From DAIQRJ01 sp963708795 (GTDB taxonomy: Bacteria > Actinomycetota > Actinomycetes > Propionibacteriales > DAIQRJ01), in NCBI GenBank assembly GCA_963708795.1, contig CAVPUH010000009.1, positions 248,001 to 312,000 on the forward strand: DNA of 64,000 nt, in the 5' to 3' direction. Position 1 is the first letter of the stretch. Every line of letters starts with the position of its first letter. The position numbers and the translations under genes are program-made. The notes under the pieces are model-generated. The model ran no database searches and was not told the DNA's origin. It saw only the letters and a program-made list of their open reading frames with translations. Below, one piece after another: positions 1 to 8,232 of this stretch.

Positions 1-199
1 CGCCTCTGGACAGGGCCTCGAGACCGAAGGCGCCCGTCCCGGCGAACAGGTCGAGCACGAGCGCGTCGTCCAGGTCCCCCCACCGCGCCGTGAGAGCGGA
101 GAACATCGACTCGCGCACCGCGTCGGCGGTCGGGCGCGTCCCGTCGCGCGGCACCCCGAGCCGACGGCCCTTCGCGAGTCCGGCGATGATGCGGGTCAC
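1..199 (-). CDS. rsmD: 16S rRNA (guanine(966)-N2)-methyltransferase RsmD, partial (N-terminal part only)
   Basis: Only the first 66 codons lie in the window; the rest is beyond position 1. The GTG start at 199 overlaps the recG stop by 4 nt (GTGA), so translation is probably coupled to recG. The N-terminus reads VTRIIAGLAKGRR, then RPTADAVRESMF, then the SAM-binding motif I LDLFAGTGAFGLEALSRG, which is typical of RsmD. The enzyme methylates G966 of 16S rRNA during 30S assembly. The recG-rsmD pair is common in actinobacteria. The identity is secure from these motifs, but the catalytic NPPY-type motif is off the edge and cannot be checked. Confidence 0.9.
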   Translation of the reverse strand, partial: MTRIIAGLAKGRRLGVPRDGTRPTADAVRESMFSALTARWGDLDDALVLDLFAGTGAFGLEALSRG

Positions 200-2577
200 G
201 TCTTCTCCATGAACGACGAGGCGTCGGTCTCGAGGGCACGGCAGAGTTCGGCCAGGCCGGGGTGGGCCAGCAGGTCGGGGTCGTCGCGCACGATGGCGGT
301 CGCCTCCGCCCGCGCGTCGAGGATGAGCTCCTCGTCCCGCAGCACCGACAGATAGCGCAACGTGCTCGCTCCGCCGGACTGGGCGGCGCCGAGCACGTCG
401 CCCTCGTGGCGGTGCTCGAGATCGATCTGGGCCACCTCGAAACCGTCGCTGGTCGCCGAGATCGCCGCGAGCCGCTCGGCGGCCGGGGTGTCGGCTGCGG
501 CCGCCGTGACCAGCAGGCACAGACCGGGATGCACACCGCGACCGACCCGACCCCGGAGCTGATGAAGCTGGGAGACGCCGAAGAGATCGGCGTCCATCAC
601 CACCATCACGGTCGCGTTCGGGACGTCGACGCCGACCTCGATCACCGTGGTCGCCACGAGCACATCGATCTCCCCGGCCGCGAACGACCGCATGACGGCG
701 TCCTTCTCCTCGGGGGCCAGGCGGCCGTGCATCGCTGCGATCCGAAGGCCGGCGAGCTCGGATCGCCGTCTCAGCACAGGCAGCAGGTCGAGCAGCGCGA
801 CCGTCTCGCGTGGCGGCGCTTCGGCCCGCTCGGCGGACGGCTTCTTCGCCCTGGCGGTTGCGGGCCGGCCCGAGTCCTCGTCCGAGTCGTCGATCCGACC
901 GCGGTCAGGCTCACCGCCACCGCCGTCACGCGCGCTGCCGGCGTCCGGCGCGCCGATGCGGGGACAGACGATGTAGGCCTGGCGGCCGTTGGCCACCTCC
1001 TCGGCGACCCGGGCCCAGGCTCGGTCAAGCCAGGCCGGCTTGTCCAGCGTCGGCACGACAGCGGTCTGGATCGGCGACCTGCCGCCGGGCAGTTCGCGCA
1101 GCGTCGACGTGTCCAGGTCGCCGAACACGGTCATCGCGATCGTGCGGGGAATCGGGGTGGCCGTCATGACCAGCAGGTGCGGCGAGGTCTCGCTGCCGTC
1201 GGCGGCACGCGCCTTGGACGTCAGCACCGAGCGTTGTTCGACGCCGAACCGGTGCTGCTCGTCGACCACCACGAGGCCGAGGTCCGCGAACTGGACCCGG
1301 TCCTCGAGGAGCGCATGCGTCCCGATCACGATGCCCGCTCCGCCGGACGCGATGTCGGACAGGGCCAGTCGTCGAGCCGCCGCTCCGAGCGAGCCGGTCA
1401 GCAGGGCGATGCGGGTCGCGTCGTCGGCCGAGTCGAGCTGGCCCGCCCGTCCGAGTGGCCCGAGCAGCGCTCCGATCGAACGTGCGTGCTGGGCCGCCAG
1501 GACCTCGGTCGGAGCCAGGAGTGCGGCCTGACCGCCGGAGTCGACCACGGTCAGCATCGCGCGGGCGGCCACCACCGTCTTCCCGGAGCCCACCTCGCCC
1601 TGGAGCAGCCGGTGCATCGGATGGTCGCGAGCGAGTTCGGTGAAGAGCTGCTCGCTGATCTCGCGTTGCCCGTCGGTCAACGTGAACGGGAGCTCCTCGT
1701 CGAAGGCGTCCCGGAGCCCGTTCGACCGCCCGGGCCGTGCGGTGGCGCCACTCTCGTCCACCAGCCGCCGTCGGTGTGCGAGCTCGGTCTGCAGAACCAG
1801 GGCCTCCTCGAACCGGAAGCGACGGAGCCCGGTCGACGGATCGTCAGCGGTCTGGGGGTGGTGGATCAGCCGGTACGCCGTGAGGAGGTCGGGCAGCTGA
1901 TGCCGTGCCCGGATGTCGGTCGGGATCGGATCGGGAAGCTCGTGGATGGTGTCGAGCACCGTCGTGATCGCGGTGGCGATCTGGCGGGTGGTGATGTCCT
2001 TGGTCGCCGGATAGATCCGGATGAACGGCGAGGCGGCGGCCGTCGGCATGCTCTCGACGTAGGCCTGCATGTCGATCGCGCCGTCGGGCGCGTCCTCGGC
2101 CGCCTCGTCGTCGAGCAGTTCCCACTGGGGATGCGTGAGGCTGAGCTGCCGGCCGAAGGTGCTGACGGTCCCGGCCAGGTAGATGTGGCGGTCGACCTTC
2201 ATCCGGTCGGCGAACCACTTGCGCTGATTGAAGAACGTCGCCTCGAGCGTCTGACGGCCGTCGGTCACCGTGAGGACCGTGCGCGTCTGCGGCCGCTTGT
2301 TCGCCCCCTGTCGAGCGCCGCCGCCGCGGTTGAGCTGGTGCTGGCGGACCGACACGATCCGGGCGACGAGACTGACGAACTCGCCGACGACGAGGCTCTC
2401 GATGTTCGACAGTTCGCCGCGTTCGAGGTAGCGGCGGGGGAAGTGCCGCAGCAGGTCCTCGAGGGTCTCGATCTGCAGCGCGCTCTGCAGGGTGGCTGCC
2501 GTCTTCCCGGCCAGCAGCACCCGAACCGACTCATCGAGTGGTTTCCCCGGCACGGGATGGAGGTTAGCGTCCACCAT
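196..2577 (-). CDS. recG: ATP-dependent DNA helicase RecG
   Basis: This superfamily 2 helicase remodels stalled replication forks and branch-migrates Holliday junctions. It is 793 aa from the ATG at 2577. The reading frame is open for 60 more codons upstream, but that extension is low-complexity Arg/Gly sequence running into the rpmB promoter region, so I reject it. Visible motifs in order are an N-terminal OB-fold wedge region (VVGEFVSLVARIVSVRQH), Walker A LLQGEVGSGKTVVAARA, the DEQH box VVVDEQHRFGVEQR, motif III VMTATPIPRTIAM, and motifs V/VI VATTVIEVGVDVPNATV and QLRGRVGRG. A hydrophilic Gly/Asp/Glu/Arg insert of about 45 residues (roughly residues 540-587) lies between the two helicase lobes and looks disordered. 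The gene diverges from rpmB and overlaps rsmD. Confidence 0.96.
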   Translation of the reverse strand: MVDANLHPVPGKPLDESVRVLLAGKTAATLQSALQIETLEDLLRHFPRRYLERGELSNIESLVVGEFVSLVARIVSVRQHQLNRGGGARQGANKRPQTRTVLTVTDGRQTLEATFFNQRKWFADRMKVDRHIYLAGTVSTFGRQLSLTHPQWELLDDEAAEDAPDGAIDMQAYVESMPTAAASPFIRIYPATKDITTRQIATAITTVLDTIHELPDPIPTDIRARHQLPDLLTAYRLIHHPQTADDPSTGLRRFRFEEALVLQTELAHRRRLVDESGATARPGRSNGLRDAFDEELPFTLTDGQREISEQLFTELARDHPMHRLLQGEVGSGKTVVAARAMLTVVDSGGQAALLAPTEVLAAQHARSIGALLGPLGRAGQLDSADDATRIALLTGSLGAAARRLALSDIASGGAGIVIGTHALLEDRVQFADLGLVVVDEQHRFGVEQRSVLTSKARAADGSETSPHLLVMTATPIPRTIAMTVFGDLDTSTLRELPGGRSPIQTAVVPTLDKPAWLDRAWARVAEEVANGRQAYIVCPRIGAPDAGSARDGGGGEPDRGRIDDSDEDSGRPATARAKKPSAERAEAPPRETVALLDLLPVLRRRSELAGLRIAAMHGRLAPEEKDAVMRSFAAGEIDVLVATTVIEVGVDVPNATVMVVMDADLFGVSQLHQLRGRVGRGVHPGLCLLVTAAAADTPAAERLAAISATSDGFEVAQIDLEHRHEGDVLGAAQSGGASTLRYLSVLRDEELILDARAEATAIVRDDPDLLAHPGLAELCRALETDASSFMEKT

Positions 2578-2631
2578 GGACGCCGATCCCCGTCCGGCTC
2601 CGCCGATTCGCGTCGTCTCGCGGCCCTGGGC

Positions 2632-2637
2632 TATTCT
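2632..2637 (+). promoter_or_regulatory. Candidate -10 element of rpmB
   Basis: The hexamer TATTCT lies in the recG/rpmB intergenic region, 139 nt upstream of the rpmB start. It is one of the few AT-rich spots there and fits the actinobacterial TANNNT -10 consensus. No good -35 hexamer sits at 16-18 nt, so the assignment is tentative. Confidence 0.35.
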
Positions 2638-2775
2638 CTCGTGGTTGCCCGCTGGTCCTAAGACCCTCGTGCCGCCACCCTGTGTTCGATCATGCGCACC
2701 CGTTCGACCATCCGCACCTGTGCGCATGGCGCTCGTCTCATCACTCACGTTCCTCAACCGCCAGGAGATTCACCG

Positions 2776-2961
2776 ATGGCAGCCGTCTGCGATGTCTGTG
2801 GCAAGGGCCCGGGCTTCGGAAACAACGTCCCGTGGTCGCGCAAGCGCACCCGTCGCCGGTTCGACCCCAACATCCAGCGGGTCCGGGCCACGGTCGACGG
2901 GACGCCCAAGCGCGTGAACGTCTGCACGTCGTGCCTCAAGGCCGGCAAGGTCAGCCGCTGA
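2776..2961 (+). CDS. rpmB: 50S ribosomal protein L28
   Basis: This 61-residue large-subunit ribosomal protein starts MAAVCDVCGKGPGFGNNV and continues with the WSRKRTRRRFDPN signature of L28. Two CxxC pairs (CDVC near residue 5 and CTSC near residue 51) mark it as the zinc-binding (C+) form; many actinobacteria also carry a zinc-free paralog induced under zinc limitation. The ribosome-binding site AGGAG sits 9 nt upstream of the ATG. The gene is alone on its strand, divergent from recG and convergent with thiL, with a strong hairpin just downstream. Confidence 0.97.
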   Translation: MAAVCDVCGKGPGFGNNVPWSRKRTRRRFDPNIQRVRATVDGTPKRVNVCTSCLKAGKVSR

Positions 2962-2992
2962 GCTCAGCGGCCTGATCCCAGATCATCGCTTC

Positions 2993-3024
2993 GAGGGGCG
3001 TCCGGAGTCATCCGGGCGCCCCTC
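2993..3024. terminator. Bidirectional hairpin between rpmB and thiL
   Basis: A 14-nt inverted repeat with one G-T wobble (GAGGGGCGTCCGGA / TCCGGGCGCCCCTC) around a GTCA loop lies between two convergent genes. There is no T-tract, which is usual for actinobacterial terminators. Confidence 0.75.
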
Positions 3025-3038
3025 GTCGCATGTCCCGA

Positions 3039-3980
3039 TCAGAAGTGCTCGTGCCCGCGACCGGCGTGGGGCTGCCCGTCCACCGTGACCCCGGCGCCGG
3101 CGCTCACGGAGCCGATGACATGCCAGCCCGGCGGCACGTCGCCGATGTCGCCGTAGAGGCCGACGAGGACGTGGTCCTCTCCCCCGGTGAGAACCATGTC
3201 GAGTGGATCGGCACCCCCGAGGGCGGCGCTGACGGCCGAGACCGGCTCCGGCACCTGCAGCCGGCCGGTGTCGATGTCGATCGCCACCCCGGAGGCCGTG
3301 GCGATGTGACGCAGGTCGGCGACGAGCCCGTCGCTCACGTCGATGAGGGCGTGCGCCCCGGCTCGGGCCGCGATCGGTCCCTGCGTGTAGTCCGGCGTGG
3401 GCCGACGGTGCGCAGCCACGGCGGCCCGCGGCGCGGTGAAGCCACGCCGAAGGACGGCCAGCCCTGCGGCGCTGGCCCCGGTGGGTCCCGAGATCGCGAC
3501 GACATCGCCGTCACGACCGCCACTGCGGAGGACGGCCGATCGCCCCTCGAGCGTCCCGAGGGCGGTCACGGACACCACGATCTCGTCCGCCCGCACCACG
3601 TCACCCCCCACGATCACCGCACCTGCGCGAGCCGCCTCCTCGACCAGGCCGGTGTGCAGGTCCAGGGCCCAGGTCTCGTCGAGTTCTGGAGGCGCTGCGA
3701 AGGCCACCAACAACGCGGTGGGCACGGCGCCCATCGCGGCGATGTCGGAGAGGTTCTGCGCGGCCGCCTTGTGCCCCACGTCCAGCGCACTCGACCAGTC
3801 ACGGCGGAAGTGCTGCCGCTCCACGAGCATGTCGGTCGTCACCACCATGCGCGCGTCGGGTGCCGGCACGACCGCGGCGTCGTCACCCGGGCCCAGCCAG
3901 TCGGCCGGCAACGATCCCAGCGCTGACGTCACCGCCTCGATCAGCCCGAACTCGCCGATCTCGTGCAACTGACGTGGCAT
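3039..3980 (-). CDS. thiL: Thiamine-monophosphate kinase
   Basis: ThiL phosphorylates thiamine monophosphate to thiamine diphosphate, the cofactor needed by acetolactate synthase (ilvB) in this window. It is 313 aa from the ATG at 3980 (MPRQLHEIGEFGLI), preceded by a GAGG Shine-Dalgarno. Signatures of the ATP-binding PurM-like fold are WLGPGDDAAVV near the N-terminus, the metal-binding TTDMLVERQHFRRDW, NLSDIAAMGAVPTALLVA, VGGDVVRAD, and LIDVSDGLVADL in the C-terminal half. An in-frame extension upstream to 4256 is ignored because it overlaps the divergent Lrp-domain gene. The thiL - DUF3515 - ddl neighbourhood is the standard actinobacterial one. Confidence 0.95.
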   Translation of the reverse strand: MPRQLHEIGEFGLIEAVTSALGSLPADWLGPGDDAAVVPAPDARMVVTTDMLVERQHFRRDWSSALDVGHKAAAQNLSDIAAMGAVPTALLVAFAAPPELDETWALDLHTGLVEEAARAGAVIVGGDVVRADEIVVSVTALGTLEGRSAVLRSGGRDGDVVAISGPTGASAAGLAVLRRGFTAPRAAVAAHRRPTPDYTQGPIAARAGAHALIDVSDGLVADLRHIATASGVAIDIDTGRLQVPEPVSAVSAALGGADPLDMVLTGGEDHVLVGLYGDIGDVPPGWHVIGSVSAGAGVTVDGQPHAGRGHEHF

Positions 3981-4149
3981 CGGAACCTCATCTGCGTCTC
4001 GTCGGTGGGACCGGCCGGACGGCACCCGGGTGGTCACGGTTGGCGGCCGATCGTCCTTGCTGGTTGCCATTCTCCCGTTCGCGGGCGGTACGGTGACACC
4101 CGCGCCACGCCACCGCATGGTGCGACCAGCAAGTGTCGTGGAGGCTCCC

Positions 4150-4386
4150 ATGGTCGTGCAGGCGTACATCCTGATCCAGACCGAGGTCGGTCGCGCGGCC
4201 GAGGTGGCCACGAAGATCGCGCAGGTCGCCGGCGTGACCCTGGCCGAGGACGTCACCGGCCCTTACGACGTGATCGTCCGCGCAGAGGCTCACAGTGTCG
4301 ACGAACTCGGCCGCCTGGTGGTCGCCCAGGTGCAGGCCGTCGGGGGCATCACGCGCACGCTCACATGCCCGGTCGTCCACATCTGA
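4150..4386 (+). CDS. Stand-alone Lrp/AsnC effector-binding (RAM) domain protein
   Basis: This 78-residue protein has only the ligand-binding alpha/beta domain of the Lrp/AsnC family. It starts MVVQAYILIQTEVGRAAEVA and contains the DVTGPYDVIVRAEA turn typical of the domain. There is no helix-turn-helix, so it should not bind DNA alone; related small proteins form oligomers and can bind amino acids or partner with full-length Lrp proteins. A GGAGG Shine-Dalgarno lies 5 nt upstream of the ATG. Its last 22 nt overlap the start of the DUF3515 lipoprotein gene in another frame, so the two are probably translated together. Confidence 0.88.
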   Translation: MVVQAYILIQTEVGRAAEVATKIAQVAGVTLAEDVTGPYDVIVRAEAHSVDELGRLVVAQVQAVGGITRTLTCPVVHI

Positions 4387-4862
4387 GCCGAACTGCGCGC
4401 CGCTGGGTCCACGCCGCCGAGTTCGTCGTAGCGGGGGCCGCCCTCGGCGTCGGGCTCGTCGCCTGCGCGCCACGGACCGTCGCTGTCGAACCGGTCGCCG
4501 ACCCTCCCTCCCGGTGCGCAGCCGTACTCGACGCGTTGCCGGCGGTCGTGGACGGTCATGATCGACGAACGGTCGTCGCTGCCGCGGCGAGTTCGTCAGC
4601 TGCCTGGGGTGATCCTCCCGTGGTGCTCCGCTGCGGTGTCCCGGTACCGCCCGGCTATTCACCGACGGGCGAGTGTGTCGTCGTCGACTCGATCGGCTGG
4701 TATGTCGAGCAGGCGCAGGGCGGCACGATCTTCACCGTCGTGGGTGCCGACCCCCGCGTCGAGGTGAGCGTTCCGGCCGCCGACAGTCCGCCGGCCGACG
4801 TGCTGGTCGACGTCGGACAGGCGATCGGCGAGCACCTCGCCCACCCGTCGTGCTCCGACTGA
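4365..4862 (+). CDS. DUF3515 family lipoprotein
   Basis: The protein is 165 aa from the ATG at 4365, which lies inside the end of the preceding gene. After a short Arg-rich start comes a hydrophobic stretch ending in a lipobox (GLVACA, Cys near residue 34), so the mature protein should be lipid-anchored on the outer face of the membrane. The rest matches the actinobacterial DUF3515 pattern, with paired cysteines (RCAAVLDALP, LRCGVPVPPGY, GECVVVD, HPSCSD) that could form disulfides, and the signature IGWYVEQAQGG. The function is unknown. The family sits beside thiL and ddl in many actinobacteria, which hints at an envelope role, but that is inference. Confidence 0.85.
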   Translation: MPGRPHLSRTARRWVHAAEFVVAGAALGVGLVACAPRTVAVEPVADPPSRCAAVLDALPAVVDGHDRRTVVAAAASSSAAWGDPPVVLRCGVPVPPGYSPTGECVVVDSIGWYVEQAQGGTIFTVVGADPRVEVSVPAADSPPADVLVDVGQAIGEHLAHPSCSD

Positions 4863-4888
4863 CGGTGTGCGGTCGGCGAGCGCGTGGG

Positions 4889-6064
4889 TCAGCGGAGACC
4901 GGCGGGCCGAGCCAGAGCCAGCGCGATCAGCCGGTCGACGAGATCGGCGTAGCCGAGTCCGGCATGGGCCCACATCCGGGGGAACATCGACAATGGAGTG
5001 AAGCCGGGCAGGGTGTTCACCTCGTTCAGGAGCAGTTCGCCGCTGCCGGTGAGGAAGAAGTCCACCCGCGCGAGTCCTTCCGCGTCGAGCGCCGCGAACG
5101 CCCGCGCCGCGAGCTCCTGGACCCGGGCGGCCACGTCGGCGGGAAGATCGGCCGGGACCTTCAGCGCGACCTGCTCCTCGGTGGACAGGTACTTCGCCGC
5201 GAAGTCGTAGAACTCGACGTTCTCGCCCACGACGATCTCGGCCACCGGACTGGTGTCGGGATCTCCATCGTCGAGCCGCGACAGGACCCCGCACTCGACC
5301 TCCCGGGCGCCGGTGACCGCGGACTCGACCAGGATCTTCGGGTCGTAGCCGGCGGCGAACTCGAGCGCGGCGCCGAGCGAGGAAGCCGTGGTGACCTTGG
5401 TGATGCCGAGGCTCGACCCGCCGCGGGCCGGCTTGACGAAGACCGGGTAGCCCAGCCCGGCCACCGCTTCTGACACCGACGCCGGATCGCTCCGCCACCG
5501 ATCGATGCGAAACACCGTGTACGGCACGACAGGCAGCCCCGCGCCGGCGAGCACGACCTTCGCGAACGCCTTGTCCATGGCGACGGCCGAACTCAGGACT
5601 CCCGCCCCGACGTAGCGCATGCCGGCCATCTCGAGCAGGCCCTGGAGCGTTCCGTCCTCGCCGAACGGCCCGTGCAGCAACGGAAAGACGACGTCGATGT
5701 CGGACAGCGCGGCCGGCCCGCACGTGGCGTCGAGCTGGATGAGCTCCCCCCGTTCGGGATCGGTCCGCAGCACCACGGCTCGCGCGCCCGGATCGACCTT
5801 CGGCGTGGTCGTCGGCGTGAGCGCGAACCGGCCGGGCTCGTCTGCCTCGAGCACCCACTTTCCCTCGGTGGTGATGCCCACCGGCACGACGTCGTAGCGG
5901 GTTCGGTCGATCGCCTGGAGCACACTCGCCGCCGTCGAGCACGACACCGCGTGCTCGCTGGAGCGGCCGCCGAAGATCAGCGCCACTCGGACGCGTGGGG
6001 CATCGCCTGGCACGCCCGGCGCTCCGGGCTCCTCAGGCTGCGGTACCGCGGGATTCCTCGACAT
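4889..6064 (-). CDS. ddl: D-alanine--D-alanine ligase
   Basis: Ddl makes the D-Ala-D-Ala dipeptide for peptidoglycan precursors in the cytoplasm, using ATP. It is 391 aa from the ATG at 6064; a TATGGT hexamer 7 nt upstream supports this start over an ATG four codons earlier. ATP-grasp features are the N-terminal VALIFGGRSSEHAVSC, LLHGPFGEDGTLQG, MDKAFAKVVLAGAGLP, the ATP-contacting FVKPARGGSSLGI, and the metal-binding RVDFFLTGSGELLLNEVNT followed by LPGFTPLSMFP. It is divergently transcribed from the PLP enzyme gene. Confidence 0.96.
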   Translation of the reverse strand: MSRNPAVPQPEEPGAPGVPGDAPRVRVALIFGGRSSEHAVSCSTAASVLQAIDRTRYDVVPVGITTEGKWVLEADEPGRFALTPTTTPKVDPGARAVVLRTDPERGELIQLDATCGPAALSDIDVVFPLLHGPFGEDGTLQGLLEMAGMRYVGAGVLSSAVAMDKAFAKVVLAGAGLPVVPYTVFRIDRWRSDPASVSEAVAGLGYPVFVKPARGGSSLGITKVTTASSLGAALEFAAGYDPKILVESAVTGAREVECGVLSRLDDGDPDTSPVAEIVVGENVEFYDFAAKYLSTEEQVALKVPADLPADVAARVQELAARAFAALDAEGLARVDFFLTGSGELLLNEVNTLPGFTPLSMFPRMWAHAGLGYADLVDRLIALALARPAGLR

Positions 6065-6071
6065 CGGGACG

Positions 6072-6077
6072 ACCATA
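6072..6077 (-). promoter_or_regulatory. Candidate leaderless -10 element of ddl
   Basis: TATGGT lies exactly 7 nt before the ATG at 6064 with no Shine-Dalgarno between, the spacing expected if transcription begins at the start codon. Confidence 0.45.
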
Positions 6078-6199
6078 ACGGTCGCACCGTTCGAGGCGAC
6101 TGCGCCACGGCGCGCGCGTCAGCACCGATACGGGTGCCGCCGTGCGCCGGTTCGCGACGTGCCCGGACCGCGCGTCGGGAGCGGGAGCAGAATCGGCCC

Positions 6200-7414
6200 A
6201 TGAGCAGCAGCCCGGACGTCCATCGTCTCGACCCCGCGCCAGAGAGCCCGTACGCAGCGGCGACACGCGTCGTCAGCGGTGGCCGCCCAGCCCATGACCC
6301 CGGGGCACCGTTGTCGGCGCCGATCACGATGTCGAGCACGTTCGTCGCCGGAGGTGATCCGGCTGCCGCGTACGGACGATTCGCCAACCCGGTGTGGTCG
6401 AGCTTCGAGGAGGTGCTCGGTGATCTGGAGGACGGCCGTGCGCTTGTCTTCTCGTCCGGGATGGCGGCCGTGTCCGCGGTGATCGAGACCGCCACGGATC
6501 GGGTCTCCGCCAAGCTGGAGGCACCGGCGGCGCTCGCGGCCGGTGAGCCGCGGGTAGGTGGCCCGGTGGTGATCACACCGGTTCAGGCGTACTCGGGGAC
6601 GCTGAATCTGCTGTCCCGCGACCGGTATCTCTTCGTGCCGATTGAGGACACGGGTGCGGTGATCGACGCGATCGACTCGTCGGAGCGACCGGTGGCCTGC
6701 GTCTGGATCGAGTCGCCGACCAACCCTGGCCTGCAGATCGCGGACATCGCGGCGATCGCCGACGCCGCGCATCGGCGCGGAGTACCGGTGGTCGTGGACA
6801 ACACGTTCGCCACGCCCATCTCCCAGACCCCGCTCGCACTCGGTGCCGATGTCGTCGTCCATTCGGTGACGAAGATGCTCGCCGGCCACAGTGACGTGAT
6901 CCTCGGTGCGGTCGTGACCCGGGACGAGGAGTTGTGGCATGAACTGCTCGGCCGGCGCACCCGGCAGGGTTCCATCGCGTCGCCGTTCGACACCTGGCTG
7001 GCGCTGCGCGGGATGCGCACACTCGCCCTACGGGTCGAGCGGGCCTCGGCAAACGCGACCGTGCTCGCGACCCGGCTCGCGAACCACCCGGCGATCTCCG
7101 TGGTCCGCTACCCGGGCCTGCGGGCGGATCCCGGATTCGACATGGCTCAGCGGACGCTGCGGTACCCGGGATCGATCGTGTGTGTGGAGTTCCACGGCGG
7201 TGTCGAGGCCGCGGAGGCGCTGTGCGCAGGTGTGCGGCTCTGGGTTCCGGCCACGAGCCTCGGCGGCGTGGAGTCGACACTGGAGCGGCGTCGACGGTGG
7301 GCCACCGAGTCGCCTGCCGTGCACGAATCACTCGTGCGACTGTCGGTCGGGATCGAGGACGTCGACGACCTGTGGGCCGATCTCGTGCAGGCGCTGGCGA
7401 ACCCCGTCAGCTGA
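6200..7414 (+). CDS. Cys/Met metabolism PLP-dependent enzyme (cystathionine gamma-synthase/lyase type)
   Basis: This 404-aa enzyme belongs to the trans-sulfuration family of fold-type I PLP enzymes. Family signs are YGRFANPVWSSFEEVLGDLE, the FSSGMAAVSAV phosphate-binding region, WIESPTNPGLQIADI, VVDNTFATP, and the PLP-lysine motif VVHSVTKMLAGHSDVILG. The C-terminal half carries SLGGVESTLERR, close to the usual SLGGVESL. Cystathionine gamma-synthase, gamma-lyase and O-acetylhomoserine sulfhydrylase cannot be separated by eye, so the substrate is left open. No Shine-Dalgarno is visible; CAGAAT lies 6 nt before the ATG. It is monocistronic and convergent with the acyltransferase gene. Confidence 0.9.
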   Translation: MSSSPDVHRLDPAPESPYAAATRVVSGGRPAHDPGAPLSAPITMSSTFVAGGDPAAAYGRFANPVWSSFEEVLGDLEDGRALVFSSGMAAVSAVIETATDRVSAKLEAPAALAAGEPRVGGPVVITPVQAYSGTLNLLSRDRYLFVPIEDTGAVIDAIDSSERPVACVWIESPTNPGLQIADIAAIADAAHRRGVPVVVDNTFATPISQTPLALGADVVVHSVTKMLAGHSDVILGAVVTRDEELWHELLGRRTRQGSIASPFDTWLALRGMRTLALRVERASANATVLATRLANHPAISVVRYPGLRADPGFDMAQRTLRYPGSIVCVEFHGGVEAAEALCAGVRLWVPATSLGGVESTLERRRRWATESPAVHESLVRLSVGIEDVDDLWADLVQALANPVS

Positions 7415-7435
7415 TCCGTCGATGCCCGGGGCCGG

Positions 7436-8185
7436 TCAGCGTCGTTCGCCGGCGTGCGGGTCCCATCGCCCAGCCGGCGCCGCCTCACCTCGGATGTCCG
7501 CGACGATCTCGGTGATCGCGCGCATGAACACCTCCGTCACCTCACGAAGCAGCCGGGAATCGACGTCGCGGCCACGGAACTCGCTCAGGTCGACGGGCTC
7601 GCCGGCCCGGACGTGAACGGTGCGGCGTGGCCAGAACCGGGGAAGTCGTCCACCTCGGGGAAGCACGTCGGCCGCCCCCCACTGACCGATGGGTATCACC
7701 GGCACGCCGGTGGCCAGCGCGATCCTGGCCGCACCGGTCTTGCCCGTCATGGGCCAGCCGTCCGGGTCCTTCGTCAGCGTGCCTTCCGGATAGACCACGA
7801 CACACTCGCCGGCGACGACGGCGGTCACAGCGGCCGTCAGGGCGTGCCGCGCGTCCACGCTCGCTCGCTTGACCGGGATCTGCCCGGCGCCGCCGATGAT
7901 CCGCCCGACGACGGGAACGCGGAACAGCGAGTCCTTGGCCAGGAAGCGCACGGGCCGCCCCGTCGCGTTCACGTAGTCGGCCACCACGAGGAAGTCGTAC
8001 ATGGAAATGTGATTCGCGACGAGCAGGAGCCCGCTGGGACGGGCCAACTGGTCCTGACCCCACCAGTCCTGGCGTGACGTCGCTCGCGAGATCGGTTCCA
8101 GGATGGTCGCCGCCACGTCATACGTACGGGACGCTTCCGCCTTGCCCACGGCGCGGGACGGTGGTGGCTCGGCGGCATCGCTCAT
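7436..8185 (-). CDS. 1-acyl-sn-glycerol-3-phosphate acyltransferase (PlsC family)
   Basis: This 249-aa protein has the PlsC-type acyltransferase blocks: NHISMYD (the NHxxxxD catalytic box, about residue 58), then FLAKDSLFRVPVVGRII, GQIPVKRAS, VVYPEGTLT (the glycerol phosphate-binding EGT box), and TGVPVIPIGQWGA. It should transfer an acyl chain to lysophosphatidic acid, or a related glycerolipid acceptor, at the membrane. In M. tuberculosis the equivalent position holds gpdA2, so the glycerolipid theme is partly kept with a different enzyme (comparison from memory). It diverges from fbiD. Confidence 0.9.
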   Translation of the reverse strand: MSDAAEPPPSRAVGKAEASRTYDVAATILEPISRATSRQDWWGQDQLARPSGLLLVANHISMYDFLVVADYVNATGRPVRFLAKDSLFRVPVVGRIIGGAGQIPVKRASVDARHALTAAVTAVVAGECVVVYPEGTLTKDPDGWPMTGKTGAARIALATGVPVIPIGQWGAADVLPRGGRLPRFWPRRTVHVRAGEPVDLSEFRGRDVDSRLLREVTEVFMRAITEIVADIRGEAAPAGRWDPHAGERR

Positions 8186-8232
8186 GCCGCCAGTCTCACA
8201 TCCGGTACATCACGTGCTGGCATCATGGTCGG

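Noticed and set aside
262..2661. A 799-codon open frame antisense to recG
   Set aside because: GC-rich coding DNA leaves long open shadow frames. The translation is Arg/Gly/His-rich with no domain, while recG on the other strand has every helicase motif.
2578..2757. Sixty-residue N-terminal extension of RecG
   Set aside because: It is low complexity, has no family match, and would overlap the promoter region of divergent rpmB.
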